NCBI GenBank assembly: GCA_035456105.1 | Contig: DATIDV010000005.1 | Coordinates: forward strand, 37,755 to 101,754 | From: Viridibacterium sp035456105 | GTDB taxonomy: Bacteria; Pseudomonadota; Gammaproteobacteria; Burkholderiales; Rhodocyclaceae | Direction of reading: 5' to 3' | Length of the DNA: 64,000 bases | Shown: positions 34,182-42,068 of the stretch, in pieces | Numbering within the stretch: position 1 is the first letter of the stretch | Layout of the letters: each line of letters starts with the position of its first letter | The notes under the pieces: model-generated | What the model saw: only the letters and a program-made list of their open reading frames with translations | Database searches by the model: none | What the model was told of the DNA's origin: nothing | Program-made: the position numbers and the translations under genes

Positions 34182-36122
34182 TCAGAAGTCGATTGCCGGT
34201 CGCGCGCTCTCGGCGGTGAAGCGCCACTTGCCGATCGTACAGCCCATGAGAAAGGCCAGCGCGCCACTGAGCGAGGCATACAGCAGCGAGGTGTGCCAGG
34301 CGCTGTCATAGGCGCCGAACATGGCGGCCTTGAGCGCCTTGACGACCCAGGTGAGCGGCAACCAGGGGCTGATATCCATGAACAGCTTGCCGCTGAGTTC
34401 CACCGGCATGATGCCGCTGGAGGAGGACAGCTGAACGGCGAGCAGCACCATTGCAAGCGCCTTGCCTCCATCACCGAAGGCGCGTGTCAGCGCAAAGGAG
34501 ATCAGCAGGAAGCTCACCGATGAGACTGCTAACGTCAGTGCGAAGGCCCCGGAGTGGACGAGGTGGATGTTCAGAATGAAGCGCACCGCGAGCAGCACGA
34601 TCAAGGCCTGCGCCAGCACGAGGGCTGCCGGTAGCACGATCTTGCCCAGCAACTGCGCGGGGGGCGAATACGCCTGGGCTTCCAGCGGCAGGGCGCGCAC
34701 GTGCAGCAGGAAGATCACCACGCCGGCGCCCAGCCATAATGCTGCGGGAATAACGTTCGGAGCGAAGCCGCTGCCATTGTTCTCGACCGGCGCGACGCGT
34801 TCGACAATGGGTTCGACCGAACGCGCCAGACCTTCTGGGCTGCCACCTGGTCTGGAGATCTTGGCGGGCAAGGAACTCTGCAGCTGGTCCAGACCCATTG
34901 CCAGCATCTGTGCGCCCTTGGCAACGCTCTGCGTGCCACTTTCCAGTTTGCCGCTGCCGGATGCGAGGACCTGCGCGCCCGAGTCCAGCTGGTCGAGCTG
35001 GCTCGTCAGCGGCAGGCGCGTGACCATGGTGTGGATGCCGCTGCTGAAAGTCCGCATGCCTGCGACCAGCTTGCCGACGCCGTTGCCAAGCTGATCGGCG
35101 CCATCGGCCAGCGCGCCCTGTGCCTCGCCTGCCGCGCTGATCCCTTCGTCCAGCAGGGATACACCCTGGCCCAGACTGCGCAGACCCTGTGTCAGGGAGG
35201 CCGGAGCCCAGAGGCTGCTGGCGGCCTCATCCTGGAATTGCTGCACGCCTGCCTGCAACTGCTGGCTGCCGGCCTTCAATTCACCCATGCCGTGGCGTAG
35301 CTCCACGTGTCCGGCGGCGAGCCGGTCTGCGCCATTCTTGAGCTGATTCAATTCGGCATTCGAGGGGCGATGCGCATCCATCAGACGCAGGCCGTTGTCG
35401 AGCTGCTTCATGCCCGAGGTCAGTTGGCCGACGCCCTCATTGAGGCGATCGCTGCCTGCCGCCAGGGTTTTGGTGCCTTCTGCCGCTTGCGTTGCGCCTG
35501 TGCTCAGCTCACGCGCACCCTGGCTCAAGCGGGCGACGCCGGCCCGCAGGGCTTCGACGCTTTGTTGCGAGCCACTGGCGCTGGCGAGGACCATGGCCCA
35601 GCGTTTCTCGTTGAGGCTTTCGTTGATCTGCTGGCCGAGAATCTCGGCGAAGTGCGCCGCCATGGCTGCACTCTCGTAGTTGTTACCTTCAGAGACATAG
35701 ATCACCGGTTTGCCCGCACCGACCAGAATGCCCGGGATGGCATTGGAACTGAACTGCGGCGGGATGATCAGCGCAAATGCCAGCTTGCCCTGACGCACCA
35801 GGGCTCGCGTTTCGCCCTCATCGTGGAACTCCTTGAAGCCAAAGCGCCCATCCGCTTCAAGGCGCGCCACGACGTCCTTGCCGATATTGAAGGTCTGGTC
35901 CTGATAGGTCATGCCTTCGTCCTGATTGACCAGGGCGACGGTCAGCGCGCCGGTATTGGCGGCCGGGTCCCACACGCTCACGAGGTAGATCAGCGCATAC
36001 AGCGCCGGAATCAGCACCACTACGACAGCGGCAAGCAATTGCTTGGGGTAGCGCGCGAACTGCCCGAACTCGATGCGCGCAATGCTCAAAACCTGCTGGA
36101 AGGGATTCATGGGCGGAGTCAT
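34182..36122 (-). CDS. YhgE/Pip-family (ABC-2 type permease-like) membrane protein
   Basis: A 646-residue inner-membrane protein: TM near residues 28-50, a long extracytoplasmic region, and five TM helices in the last 200 residues. The extracytoplasmic region contains repeated heptad-like segments such as LSQGARELSTGATQAAEGTK, LTSGMKQLDNGL and LGNGVGKLVAGM, the alternating x-G pattern of YhgE/Pip proteins that form long coiled hairpins. Relatives include phage-infection protein Pip and the ESX/type VII protein EsaA. Its role may be export of lipids or hydrophobic compounds, but that is inference. ATG at 36122 or 36110 is possible. Confidence 0.88.
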   Translation of the reverse strand: MTPPMNPFQQVLSIARIEFGQFARYPKQLLAAVVVVLIPALYALIYLVSVWDPAANTGALTVALVNQDEGMTYQDQTFNIGKDVVARLEADGRFGFKEFHDEGETRALVRQGKLAFALIIPPQFSSNAIPGILVGAGKPVIYVSEGNNYESAAMAAHFAEILGQQINESLNEKRWAMVLASASGSQQSVEALRAGVARLSQGARELSTGATQAAEGTKTLAAGSDRLNEGVGQLTSGMKQLDNGLRLMDAHRPSNAELNQLKNGADRLAAGHVELRHGMGELKAGSQQLQAGVQQFQDEAASSLWAPASLTQGLRSLGQGVSLLDEGISAAGEAQGALADGADQLGNGVGKLVAGMRTFSSGIHTMVTRLPLTSQLDQLDSGAQVLASGSGKLESGTQSVAKGAQMLAMGLDQLQSSLPAKISRPGGSPEGLARSVEPIVERVAPVENNGSGFAPNVIPAALWLGAGVVIFLLHVRALPLEAQAYSPPAQLLGKIVLPAALVLAQALIVLLAVRFILNIHLVHSGAFALTLAVSSVSFLLISFALTRAFGDGGKALAMVLLAVQLSSSSGIMPVELSGKLFMDISPWLPLTWVVKALKAAMFGAYDSAWHTSLLYASLSGALAFLMGCTIGKWRFTAESARPAIDF

Positions 36123-36418
36123 CTACGGTGGCGAATAACCGGGGAAGAATATTGCGGACGCAGAGAGCCGTCGCACGGTAAGGTGCGCCAGCTCACTGTT
36201 CTCGGTGCTCAGGATATCCCCGGTGTGTGCGGGAAGCTGCGTGGCTTCCCGTTTGTCGTGCTGCGTGTTGAGTGCCGCACGGATGATTACGTCAGAATTG
36301 TCGTTTTCTGAAGGGACGTGGCTGTGCCGACGTACAAAAGGGAAAACGGGGCGCTCGCGGCGTCCCGTTTTCCTTTCTGCCTTCGTTCAGTCCGCGCGTG
36401 CTGGGTAAGCCAGGCGCC
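36123..36418. other. Intergenic region between the YhgE gene and the His-rich gene
   Basis: About 295 bases. A small hairpin, GGGAAGC...GCTTCCC, lies near 36230-36249. The terminator of the following minus-strand gene is at 36341-36373. No gene was seen. Confidence 0.5.
36341..36373 (-). terminator. Terminator of the His-rich protein gene
   Basis: GGAAAACGGG (36341-36350) pairs with CCCGTTTTCC (36364-36373). On the minus strand it is followed by a pyrimidine-rich CCTTTTG. It is 46 bases past the stop. Confidence 0.8.
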
Positions 36419-36748
36419 TCAATGACGCCAACCGTCCCCGTCATGGCCACGGCGGCCGTGGTCATGGTGGTCGTGATGATGGCGCACTTCCCAGCGCTCG
36501 CGGCGGTAGTCCTCGTAGTAATAGCGTGGGGGAGGGGGCGGCATGCGACGGTATTCCGGGCCGTATTCGGCATAGCCACCACGCACCACGATTTGTGGCA
36601 CGGGCAGGGGCAGCAGGATTGGCGGCGCAGGCAGGCGCACGCTGACACCTGGCAGCGACAGCTCGACGCCATGTGCCTGACTGAGGCCCGGCACGAGCGC
36701 GGCGGTGTAGCCAAGCAGGGCAATGACTAAGGTGCGGATTGGTTTCAT
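36419..36748 (-). CDS. Small secreted histidine-rich protein
   Basis: A 109-residue exported protein with a signal peptide (about 1-25, ending SQAHG). The mature part has a Pro/Leu-rich stretch (LPAPPILLPLPVPQ), a Tyr/Pro/Arg segment (MPPPPPRYYYEDYRRER) and a His/Asp/Gly cluster at the end (HHHDHHDHGRRGHDGDGWRH). Such tails bind divalent metals, so a periplasmic nickel, zinc or copper role is possible. No family was recognised. ATG 36748 follows AAGGAGA. Confidence 0.7.
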   Translation of the reverse strand: MKPIRTLVIALLGYTAALVPGLSQAHGVELSLPGVSVRLPAPPILLPLPVPQIVVRGGYAEYGPEYRRMPPPPPRYYYEDYRRERWEVRHHHDHHDHGRRGHDGDGWRH

Positions 36749-36960
36749 GTTGTGTCTCCTTGATCGGACATGACGTCCTCCGAGATCAATAACGCCGGGC
36801 GAACCGGCGCTGCCGACATGGAGATGTAAGGGTTTGTAAAGGTGGCTGCCGGTGGGGGCCGGCAGACTTCCTGCGCGCCAGCCGGCAGAGTGGCGCCAGG
36901 GTGGTGACTGCGTTGCTTCTGCTGATATTCTCGAGCCTCTTCAGCCCAAGGACTCTCGCC

Positions 36961-37506
36961 ATGCCCGCTTCCCGCCGCCAGACAGGCTTCTTCATCCTTG
37001 CGGCCTTTGTCACGGCTTTGGCTGGTTGCGCATCCAGCGGCAAGAAAGTGGCCGAGCTGCCCGAGCCGGTTACGGCGCTCGACGTCCAGATCGAACGCGG
37101 CCCGGGCATCGCATGGCGCGATGTCGCCGCAGCGAATCATGAGGGTCTCGACAAGGTGGTCGGGCTCTACATGCAGGAACTCGGCAAGAACATCAAACCG
37201 GGGTTTGCCGCGACGAGCATTCCGGTGCAGCTTGCTGGCGATGGCGCGGTTAACCCGTCAGCTCCGCCGTCCTATGTACTGTTACTGAAACCGGTGGATG
37301 CCGAGGTGATTCTCAATGGCGGCAAGATTGCCGGCCTGCGCACGATAGATCTGGAAGTCTCACTCGTACACGTCCCGCAAAAGCTGACGGTGTGGCGCTA
37401 TAGCACGCTGCTCGACGGCAACCCGAAGCGCTCCCTGCTGCCGGATGCGCAGGCCATCGCCGATGCACTGATCCAGCAGGGGCTCATCCCGCGAGCGCCG
37501 CGCTAG
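36961..37506 (+). CDS. Lipoprotein of unknown function
   Basis: A 181-residue exported lipoprotein with signal segment and lipobox LAGC (Cys about 22). The mature sequence is alpha/beta with DVQIERGPGIAWRDV near 40, YVLLLKPVDAEVILNGGKIAGLRTIDLEVSL split over about 108-140 and an ALIQQGLIPRAPR end. No family is recognised with confidence. ATG 36961 has AAGGA eight bases upstream; an earlier GTG at 36901 would lengthen the signal region unusually. yebC follows on the same strand. Confidence 0.72.
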   Translation: MPASRRQTGFFILAAFVTALAGCASSGKKVAELPEPVTALDVQIERGPGIAWRDVAAANHEGLDKVVGLYMQELGKNIKPGFAATSIPVQLAGDGAVNPSAPPSYVLLLKPVDAEVILNGGKIAGLRTIDLEVSLVHVPQKLTVWRYSTLLDGNPKRSLLPDAQAIADALIQQGLIPRAPR

Positions 37507-37582
37507 AATGCACGGCTTCGGTAAATGAGCTCGTTTCGCCATTTCCGATCCTGATCAGGCACGACAATAAGGAGCAGGCGTC

Positions 37583-38296
37583 ATGGGCGCGCAGTGGAAA
37601 GCAAAACATAAAGATATCGCCGCGAATGCCAAGGGCCGCATCTTCGGCAAGCTGGCCAAGGAAATCATGATCGCCGCGCGTGGTGGCGCGGACCCGACGC
37701 TCAACTCGCGCCTGCGTCTCGTCGTCGAGCAAGCCAAGAAGGCCTCCATGCCCAAGGACACGCTGGAGCGTGCCATCAAGAAGGGCGCTGGCCTGACCGA
37801 CGAGCCAGTCAGCTTCGAACACGTCATCTACGAAGGCTTTGCGCCGCATCAGGTTGCCGTGATGGTCGAATGCCTCACCGACAACGTGAAGCGCACCGCG
37901 CCCGAAATGCGTGTGCTGTTCCGCAAGGGCCAGCTCGGTGCGTCCGGCGCCGTAGCGTGGGATTTCGATCACCTCGGCATGATTGAAGCCGCGCCGACCA
38001 AGGCCGGCATTGATCCGGAAGAAGCCGCCATTGAAGCGGGGGCGCAGGACCTGGAGCCGGGCGAGGAAGAAGGCACGACCCTGTTCTACACCGCACCCAC
38101 CGAGCTGGATCTGGTCAGCAAGGCGCTCGGCAACCACGGCTTCAACGTGCTCTCCGCCAAGCTCGGCTACAAGCCGAAGAACCCGGTCAGCGCCGCCAGC
38201 CTCAATGCCGAAGCGCTGGAAGAAGTAGAAGCCTTTTTGGCGGCGATTGATGAAAACGACGACGTGCAGAACGTCTACGTCGCCCTGATCGCGTAG
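37583..38296 (+). CDS. yebC: YebC/PmpR-family regulator or translation factor
   Basis: A 237-residue cytosolic protein of the YebC/TACO1 family. Marks are MGAQWKAKHKDIAANAKGRI at the start, the KLAKEIMIAARGGADPTLN segment, KKASMPKDTLERAIKKG and YEGFAPHQVAVMVECLTDN. Family members have been linked both to transcription regulation and to translation of proline-rich stretches. Length matches (about 240). ATG 37583 follows AAGGAGCAGG. It precedes the pyrB-like gene on the same strand. Confidence 0.93.
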   Translation: MGAQWKAKHKDIAANAKGRIFGKLAKEIMIAARGGADPTLNSRLRLVVEQAKKASMPKDTLERAIKKGAGLTDEPVSFEHVIYEGFAPHQVAVMVECLTDNVKRTAPEMRVLFRKGQLGASGAVAWDFDHLGMIEAAPTKAGIDPEEAAIEAGAQDLEPGEEEGTTLFYTAPTELDLVSKALGNHGFNVLSAKLGYKPKNPVSAASLNAEALEEVEAFLAAIDENDDVQNVYVALIA

Positions 38297-38395
38297 CCAC
38301 GGCCTGAAGGTCCGGCGTGGACAGCCGGAACTTCAAGCAACATGAACGTGGTGTGCGCTTTGCGCATGCAGACGCATGGCGAAACCTGCGTCAAA

Positions 38396-38429
38396 CTCTC
38401 CGTATTCGGCTTTTTAGCCTTATGGAGAG
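38396..38429 (+). promoter_or_regulatory. Leader hairpin that can mask the pyrB ribosome site
   Basis: CTCTCC (38396-38401) can pair with GGAGAG (38424-38429), which is the Shine-Dalgarno of the downstream gene, with an inner GGCT/AGCC stem (38408-38411 with 38416-38419). The structure would hide the ribosome site, allowing translation control. It is not a match to any riboswitch family recognised by eye. Confidence 0.45.
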
Positions 38430-38435
38430 TACGCA

Positions 38436-39725
38436 ATGCGCACATATCAGCAGCCCATGTTGCGAGCGGCCATGAAGGCCCTCGGCATGACCCGCGACAT
38501 GTTTTCCAACAGCCTCGGCGTCAAGCGCCGTGCGCTCGATACCTGGTTACTGCCCGCCACCTCGCAGGAGTACCGGCAGATGCCCGACGCCGTCCGTTTG
38601 CTCATCGAGAGCCGCTGGCCAGGTCTATCGAGGCTTGATGCGGCAGTAGCGCTCGCGCCGTTGCGCGACCGCATTTGTGCACCGGAGGCGCCGCATCTCC
38701 TGAGCGTCACGCAATTCCAGCGCGATACGCTGGACGAGTTGCTGCGCCTGGCGGCTTCTCTGGAGCCCATCGCGCAAAGACACAAAGTCAGCCGCGTGCT
38801 CGAAGGTGCCGTGCTCGGCAATCTGTTCTTCGAGCCAAGTACGCGCACCCGTCTGTCATTCGGCGCGGCCTTCAGCAGGCTCGGTGGCGCCGTGTGCGAT
38901 ACGACGGGTTTCACCTTCTCGTCGATGGCCAAGGGCGAGTCTCTCGCCGACACCAGCCGCGTCGTGGCCGGCTACTTCGATGCCATCGTCGTGCGCCATC
39001 CGGAAACAGGCTCCGTTGCGCAGTTCGCGCAAGGCATCGAGGTGCCCGTCATCAATGGCGGTGATGGCGCGGGCGAGCATCCGACCCAGGCGCTGGTCGA
39101 CGTCTACACGATGGAGAAAGAATTCTCGCGCCTCGGCAAGTCGCTGGATGGGGCAACGATTGCGCTCGTCGGGGACCTGCGCAATGGCCGTGCCGTGCAA
39201 TCCCTGTTTCGCATTCTCACGGTGTATCGAGCGCTGAACTTCAAACTCGTCGCGCCGACAGGTCTCGAAATGCCCACGGAGTTAATCGACGCGGCTGTAG
39301 CGCGAGGTCATCAGGCCACGCAGCACAGCACCTTGCAGACTGGCCTGCGTGACGCGGATGTGATCTATGCCACACGCATTCAAAAGGAGCGCATGCAGGA
39401 AGAATTGATAGAGGGTTACCCGGCACGCTTCTGCATCGACAAGAACGCCATCACCCGCTTCGCGCCCGCCGATGTCGTGATCCTCCATCCCCTGCCACGC
39501 GACAGCGCGCCAGAAGCCAACGACCTCTCAAGCGATCTGGACGGAGACCCGCGCCTCGCCATCTTTCGCCAGACCGATAACGGCATGGCGGTGCGCATGG
39601 CTGTGTTCGCGATGTTGCTCGGCGTGGAGGCACAGATCGCTGGCAGCCTGCGTGATGCGCACTGGCGACGTCCCGTGCGCATCGGCACGCTCGACGCGAA
39701 ATTCCATCGGTTGGTTGGTAGCTAG
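38436..39725 (+). CDS. pyrB: Aspartate carbamoyltransferase with N-terminal HTH-like extension
   Basis: A 429-residue protein. Residues about 100-410 form an aspartate/ornithine carbamoyltransferase: FFEPSTRTRLSF with the carbamoyl-phosphate STRTR, HPTQALVDVYT, VGDLRNGRAVQSL and HPLPRDS (Asp site), all hallmarks of PyrB. The first about 70 residues resemble a Cro/XRE-type helix-turn-helix (MLRAAMKALGMTRDMFSNSLGVKRRALDTWL). That makes this longer than the usual about 310. It may be a stable domain fusion that recruits the enzyme to DNA or RNA, or an oligomerisation extension. The ribosome site GGAGAG is inside a leader hairpin. No pyrI or dihydroorotase gene adjoins it. Confidence 0.88.
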   Translation: MRTYQQPMLRAAMKALGMTRDMFSNSLGVKRRALDTWLLPATSQEYRQMPDAVRLLIESRWPGLSRLDAAVALAPLRDRICAPEAPHLLSVTQFQRDTLDELLRLAASLEPIAQRHKVSRVLEGAVLGNLFFEPSTRTRLSFGAAFSRLGGAVCDTTGFTFSSMAKGESLADTSRVVAGYFDAIVVRHPETGSVAQFAQGIEVPVINGGDGAGEHPTQALVDVYTMEKEFSRLGKSLDGATIALVGDLRNGRAVQSLFRILTVYRALNFKLVAPTGLEMPTELIDAAVARGHQATQHSTLQTGLRDADVIYATRIQKERMQEELIEGYPARFCIDKNAITRFAPADVVILHPLPRDSAPEANDLSSDLDGDPRLAIFRQTDNGMAVRMAVFAMLLGVEAQIAGSLRDAHWRRPVRIGTLDAKFHRLVGS

Positions 39726-39750
39726 CTCGCTGCGCGGCAGCCGCCCGGCA

Positions 39751-40023
39751 CTAGGGCGTGTTCACATTCACCCGACGGTTGCGCGAGTACGGGATTCGGC
39801 ACAGAACAAGGCGCAGCGACGCTGACAGGGTGGCCCCCTGACGAGGAGCTGCAACGCAGTGCTGTGGCGAATCCCGTGCTCGCCCGAGGGGTTGAGGCGC
39901 AGGGCTCGCCGTACTGCGTTGCACTCCTTGTGCGGGGGGGCCACCCCGCACTGCGTCGCACGCCTTGTACGACAAGCCCTGGGCCTCAACGCAATCCGCC
40001 GGGTGAATGTGAACACGCCCTAG
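39751..40023. repeat. MITE-like element, long copy (copy B)
   Basis: A 273-base unit bounded by perfect 23-base inverted repeats that begin CTAGGGCGTG and end CACGCCCTAG. Its right-hand 73 bases match the right part of the 97-base element at 19074-19170, about 84 percent by eye. Inside, GACAGGGTGGCCCC and GGGGCCACCCCGC form another inverted pair, and TGCGTTGCACTCCTTG near 39915 echoes TGCGTCGCACGCCTTG near 39951. It lies between convergent pyrB and yjbQ. There is no open frame of its own. Confidence 0.85.
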
Positions 40024-40037
40024 CCTGGTCGCACAGA

Positions 40038-40451
40038 TCAGCCTGTCACCGTCACCACGATTTCACGCGTGTGGGCGTGGGTGCGATGCTCCCAGAGGAA
40101 GATGCCCTGCCAGGTGCCCAGCAGCATCTCACCATGAGCAATCGGCACGCTGAGGGATGAGGCGGTGAGCACGGAGCGCGCATGCGCTGCCATGTCGTCG
40201 TCGCCTTCCGTGTCATGCACATAGTCCGCATCGCCATCCGGTGCCCAGCGCTGCGCCAGTGTTTCCAGATCGCGGCGCACGGAAGGGTCGGCATTCTCGG
40301 TGATGATCACCGAACAGCTTGTATGCCGAACGAATACATTGGCGAGGCCTGACTGCACGTTCGCGCGCGACACGACTGCCGCAACTTCGCGCGTGATCTC
40401 GACGGTGCCGCGACGGGTCGTGCGCTGCCGGAGTATTTCCTGATGGACCAA
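40038..40451 (-). CDS. yjbQ: YjbQ/UPF0047-family protein (secondary thiamine-phosphate synthase type)
   Basis: A 137-residue cytosolic protein of the YjbQ family, a small beta-rich trimer. Marks are GLANVFVRHTSCSVIITENAD and the metal-binding C-terminal LGTWQGIFLWEHRTHAHTREI with conserved His. The E. coli protein has weak thiamine-phosphate synthase activity, but the true role is uncertain. A TTG start at 40451 is supported by AAGGA six bases upstream. The MITE-like element lies just past the stop. Confidence 0.9.
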   Translation of the reverse strand: MVHQEILRQRTTRRGTVEITREVAAVVSRANVQSGLANVFVRHTSCSVIITENADPSVRRDLETLAQRWAPDGDADYVHDTEGDDDMAAHARSVLTASSLSVPIAHGEMLLGTWQGIFLWEHRTHAHTREIVVTVTG

Positions 40452-40520
40452 GCTTCATCCTTTCTTCCGCGTCGCCGGATTGCCGTCTGACGCAGCGTGC
40501 GTCATTCTTTCGTCATTGGT

Positions 40521-41084
40521 TCAAGCCAGTCCGAGCTTCTTCAGCCAGGCGTCGATCTCGTCACCGCTACTCATGTCAGAAACAACCAGGCCGTTCACCA
40601 TGAAGCTCGGTGATACGTGAATGCCATTCTGGCGCGCATAGCGAGTCTGCCATTTGACGGCCACGGTCAGTTCGCTCTGCTCGAAGGCCGCACGTAATGC
40701 CATGCCGCTGACCGCTTCGATGCGGGCAAGAATCTGCGCGGCCGACAAGTCCAGCAAGGGGCCGCGGCAATGATCGGCGGGCTCGAAGTTCTCGCGATGC
40801 GCGTAGATGGCCTCCATGACTTTTCGCGCAGCATTGCGCCCGTCCGGCAAGGTGGACGCCGCAAGGATGGCGCGTGTCGTGATCGGCGAGAACATATGCC
40901 AGGGTTGTGACTGCAGCCGGATCCTGATCGTCAGCTTGTCTTCGCCGGCGCGTGACAGAAGCGTTTCCAGCTTGCCGAAAGCGCGTGCCGAGTAAGGGCA
41001 GGTGGGTTCGAGGAAGACTTCGAGAATCGTGCTGCCGTGGCCCCATTCCAGCGGGTCCGGAGCCACGGGTGTTGCATCTGTCAT
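40521..41084 (-). CDS. DsbA-like thioredoxin-fold protein with a single-Cys CPYS motif
   Basis: A 187-residue protein without a visible signal peptide. It has the DsbA-type layout: a first strand (ILEVFLEPTCPYS) with the CxxC position altered to CPYS, a helical insert, and a cis-proline loop (VSPSFMVNGLVVSDM). Only the first catalytic cysteine remains, so it cannot form an internal disulfide; glutathione-linked chemistry or a structural role is more likely. The family also includes 2-hydroxychromene isomerase-like proteins. ATG 41084 follows AGGA. It lies between yjbQ and a glutathione peroxidase gene, all on the same strand. Confidence 0.8.
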   Translation of the reverse strand: MTDATPVAPDPLEWGHGSTILEVFLEPTCPYSARAFGKLETLLSRAGEDKLTIRIRLQSQPWHMFSPITTRAILAASTLPDGRNAARKVMEAIYAHRENFEPADHCRGPLLDLSAAQILARIEAVSGMALRAAFEQSELTVAVKWQTRYARQNGIHVSPSFMVNGLVVSDMSSGDEIDAWLKKLGLA

Positions 41085-41133
41085 TTTGTTGATCCTGATT
41101 GCTTGCGATTATTTGACGAGGCTGGATGTGTGA

Positions 41134-41232
41134 GGGCGGAACTCCGGAGGATGTTCCGCCGGGCTGATGCGTACGTTGCGTGGAGCCGCCTCGCGGCGGC
41201 TGGCGGAACCTCCTGCGGAGTTCCTCCCTACG
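41134..41232. repeat. Interspersed GGTTCCGCC-type repeat, copy 2
   Basis: GCGGAACTCCGGAGGATGTTCC near the left end pairs with GGCGGAACCTCCTGCGGAGT near the right end. The reverse complement of 29094-29184 aligns to it over most of its length. It occupies the gap after the glutathione peroxidase gene and touches its last few bases. Confidence 0.7.
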
Positions 41233-41767
41233 CCAGCGCCGCGTCGATGGCCTGCGACAGACGCGGATCGTCGGCCGTCACGTCGGGCGAGAAGCGTGCG
41301 ATGACTTCACCGCTGCGGCCGATGAGAAATTTCTCGAAGTTCCACAGCACGTCCGTGGGCCCGCCGGTAACGAGGCCTTTGCCAGCCAGGCGTTCGCGCA
41401 TCGGACCTTCGCCGACAGAGGCGGGCTGCGCTTCGGTCAGCGCGTCATAGAGCGGATGCCGGTCCGCGCCGACCACAGATATCTTCGAGAACAGTGGAAA
41501 CTGAACGTCATACGTCAGCGAGCAGAACTCGGCGATCTCTGCCTCGCTGCCGGGCTCCTGGCCCTTGAAGTTGTTGGCGGGAAAGCCCAGCACTTCGAGC
41601 CCCTGTGCGCGTTTGTCCTCGTAGAGCTTTTCCAGTCCTTCATACTGTGGCGTCAGCCCGCATTTGGAAGCCACGTTCACCACCAGCAGTACCTTGCCGC
41701 GATAGTCGGCCAGCGTGGCGCCCGTGCCGTCGATGCGTTTGAGGGGAATGTCATAGAGATTGCTCAT
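41228..41767 (-). CDS. Glutathione peroxidase
   Basis: A 179-residue cytosolic (no signal peptide) peroxidase of the Gpx/BtuE family that reduces organic and hydrogen peroxides with glutathione or thioredoxin. Marks are LLVVNVASKCGLTPQYEGLE with the peroxidatic cysteine at 36 in place of selenocysteine, GFPANNFKGQEPG with its Gln and WNFEKFLIG near 145. Length fits the family. ATG 41767 follows GAGGAG. It is a minus-strand neighbour of the DsbA-like gene, and the TonB/TolA-like gene diverges from it. Confidence 0.95.
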   Translation of the reverse strand: MSNLYDIPLKRIDGTGATLADYRGKVLLVVNVASKCGLTPQYEGLEKLYEDKRAQGLEVLGFPANNFKGQEPGSEAEIAEFCSLTYDVQFPLFSKISVVGADRHPLYDALTEAQPASVGEGPMRERLAGKGLVTGGPTDVLWNFEKFLIGRSGEVIARFSPDVTADDPRLSQAIDAALA

Positions 41768-42068
41768 GGGGTTACGCTCCTCTGTGTTGTGGGGTGGCAT
41801 CATTGTAGGGCGGGTTCGGAGCGCAGCGACAACCCCCTGTTGATTACGGGGCATTTGCGATGGGGGACGGCGTACCGTCAGGCGACTGTTCGGATCTGAG
41901 GTCGCTGAATGGGGCCGGTGCTTGAGACCGGTGCTTACTGGAAGAGTCTGCAAGAGTCGAAAATGGCCAAAGAAAAATTGATTTGGAATTGTCTGGCGCC
42001 GTGCCTGGACATTGAACGGGGCTTCCGGCTTGAGATCTGACGCCATCCTGCAGCGCGAACCGTGGAGG
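41768..42068. other. Divergent region, glutathione peroxidase / TonB-like gene
   Basis: A 300-base stretch. It contains GTAGGGCGGGTTCGGAGCGC at about 41807, a dispersed intergenic repeat type, and a small GCCGGTGCTTGAGACCGGTGC direct repeat near 41912-41933. No clean -35/-10 was identified. No gene was seen. Confidence 0.45.

Noticed and set aside
39722..39975. Several small open frames across the MITE-like element.
   Set aside because: They lie inside repeat DNA in several frames at once, with no ribosome sites or family similarity.
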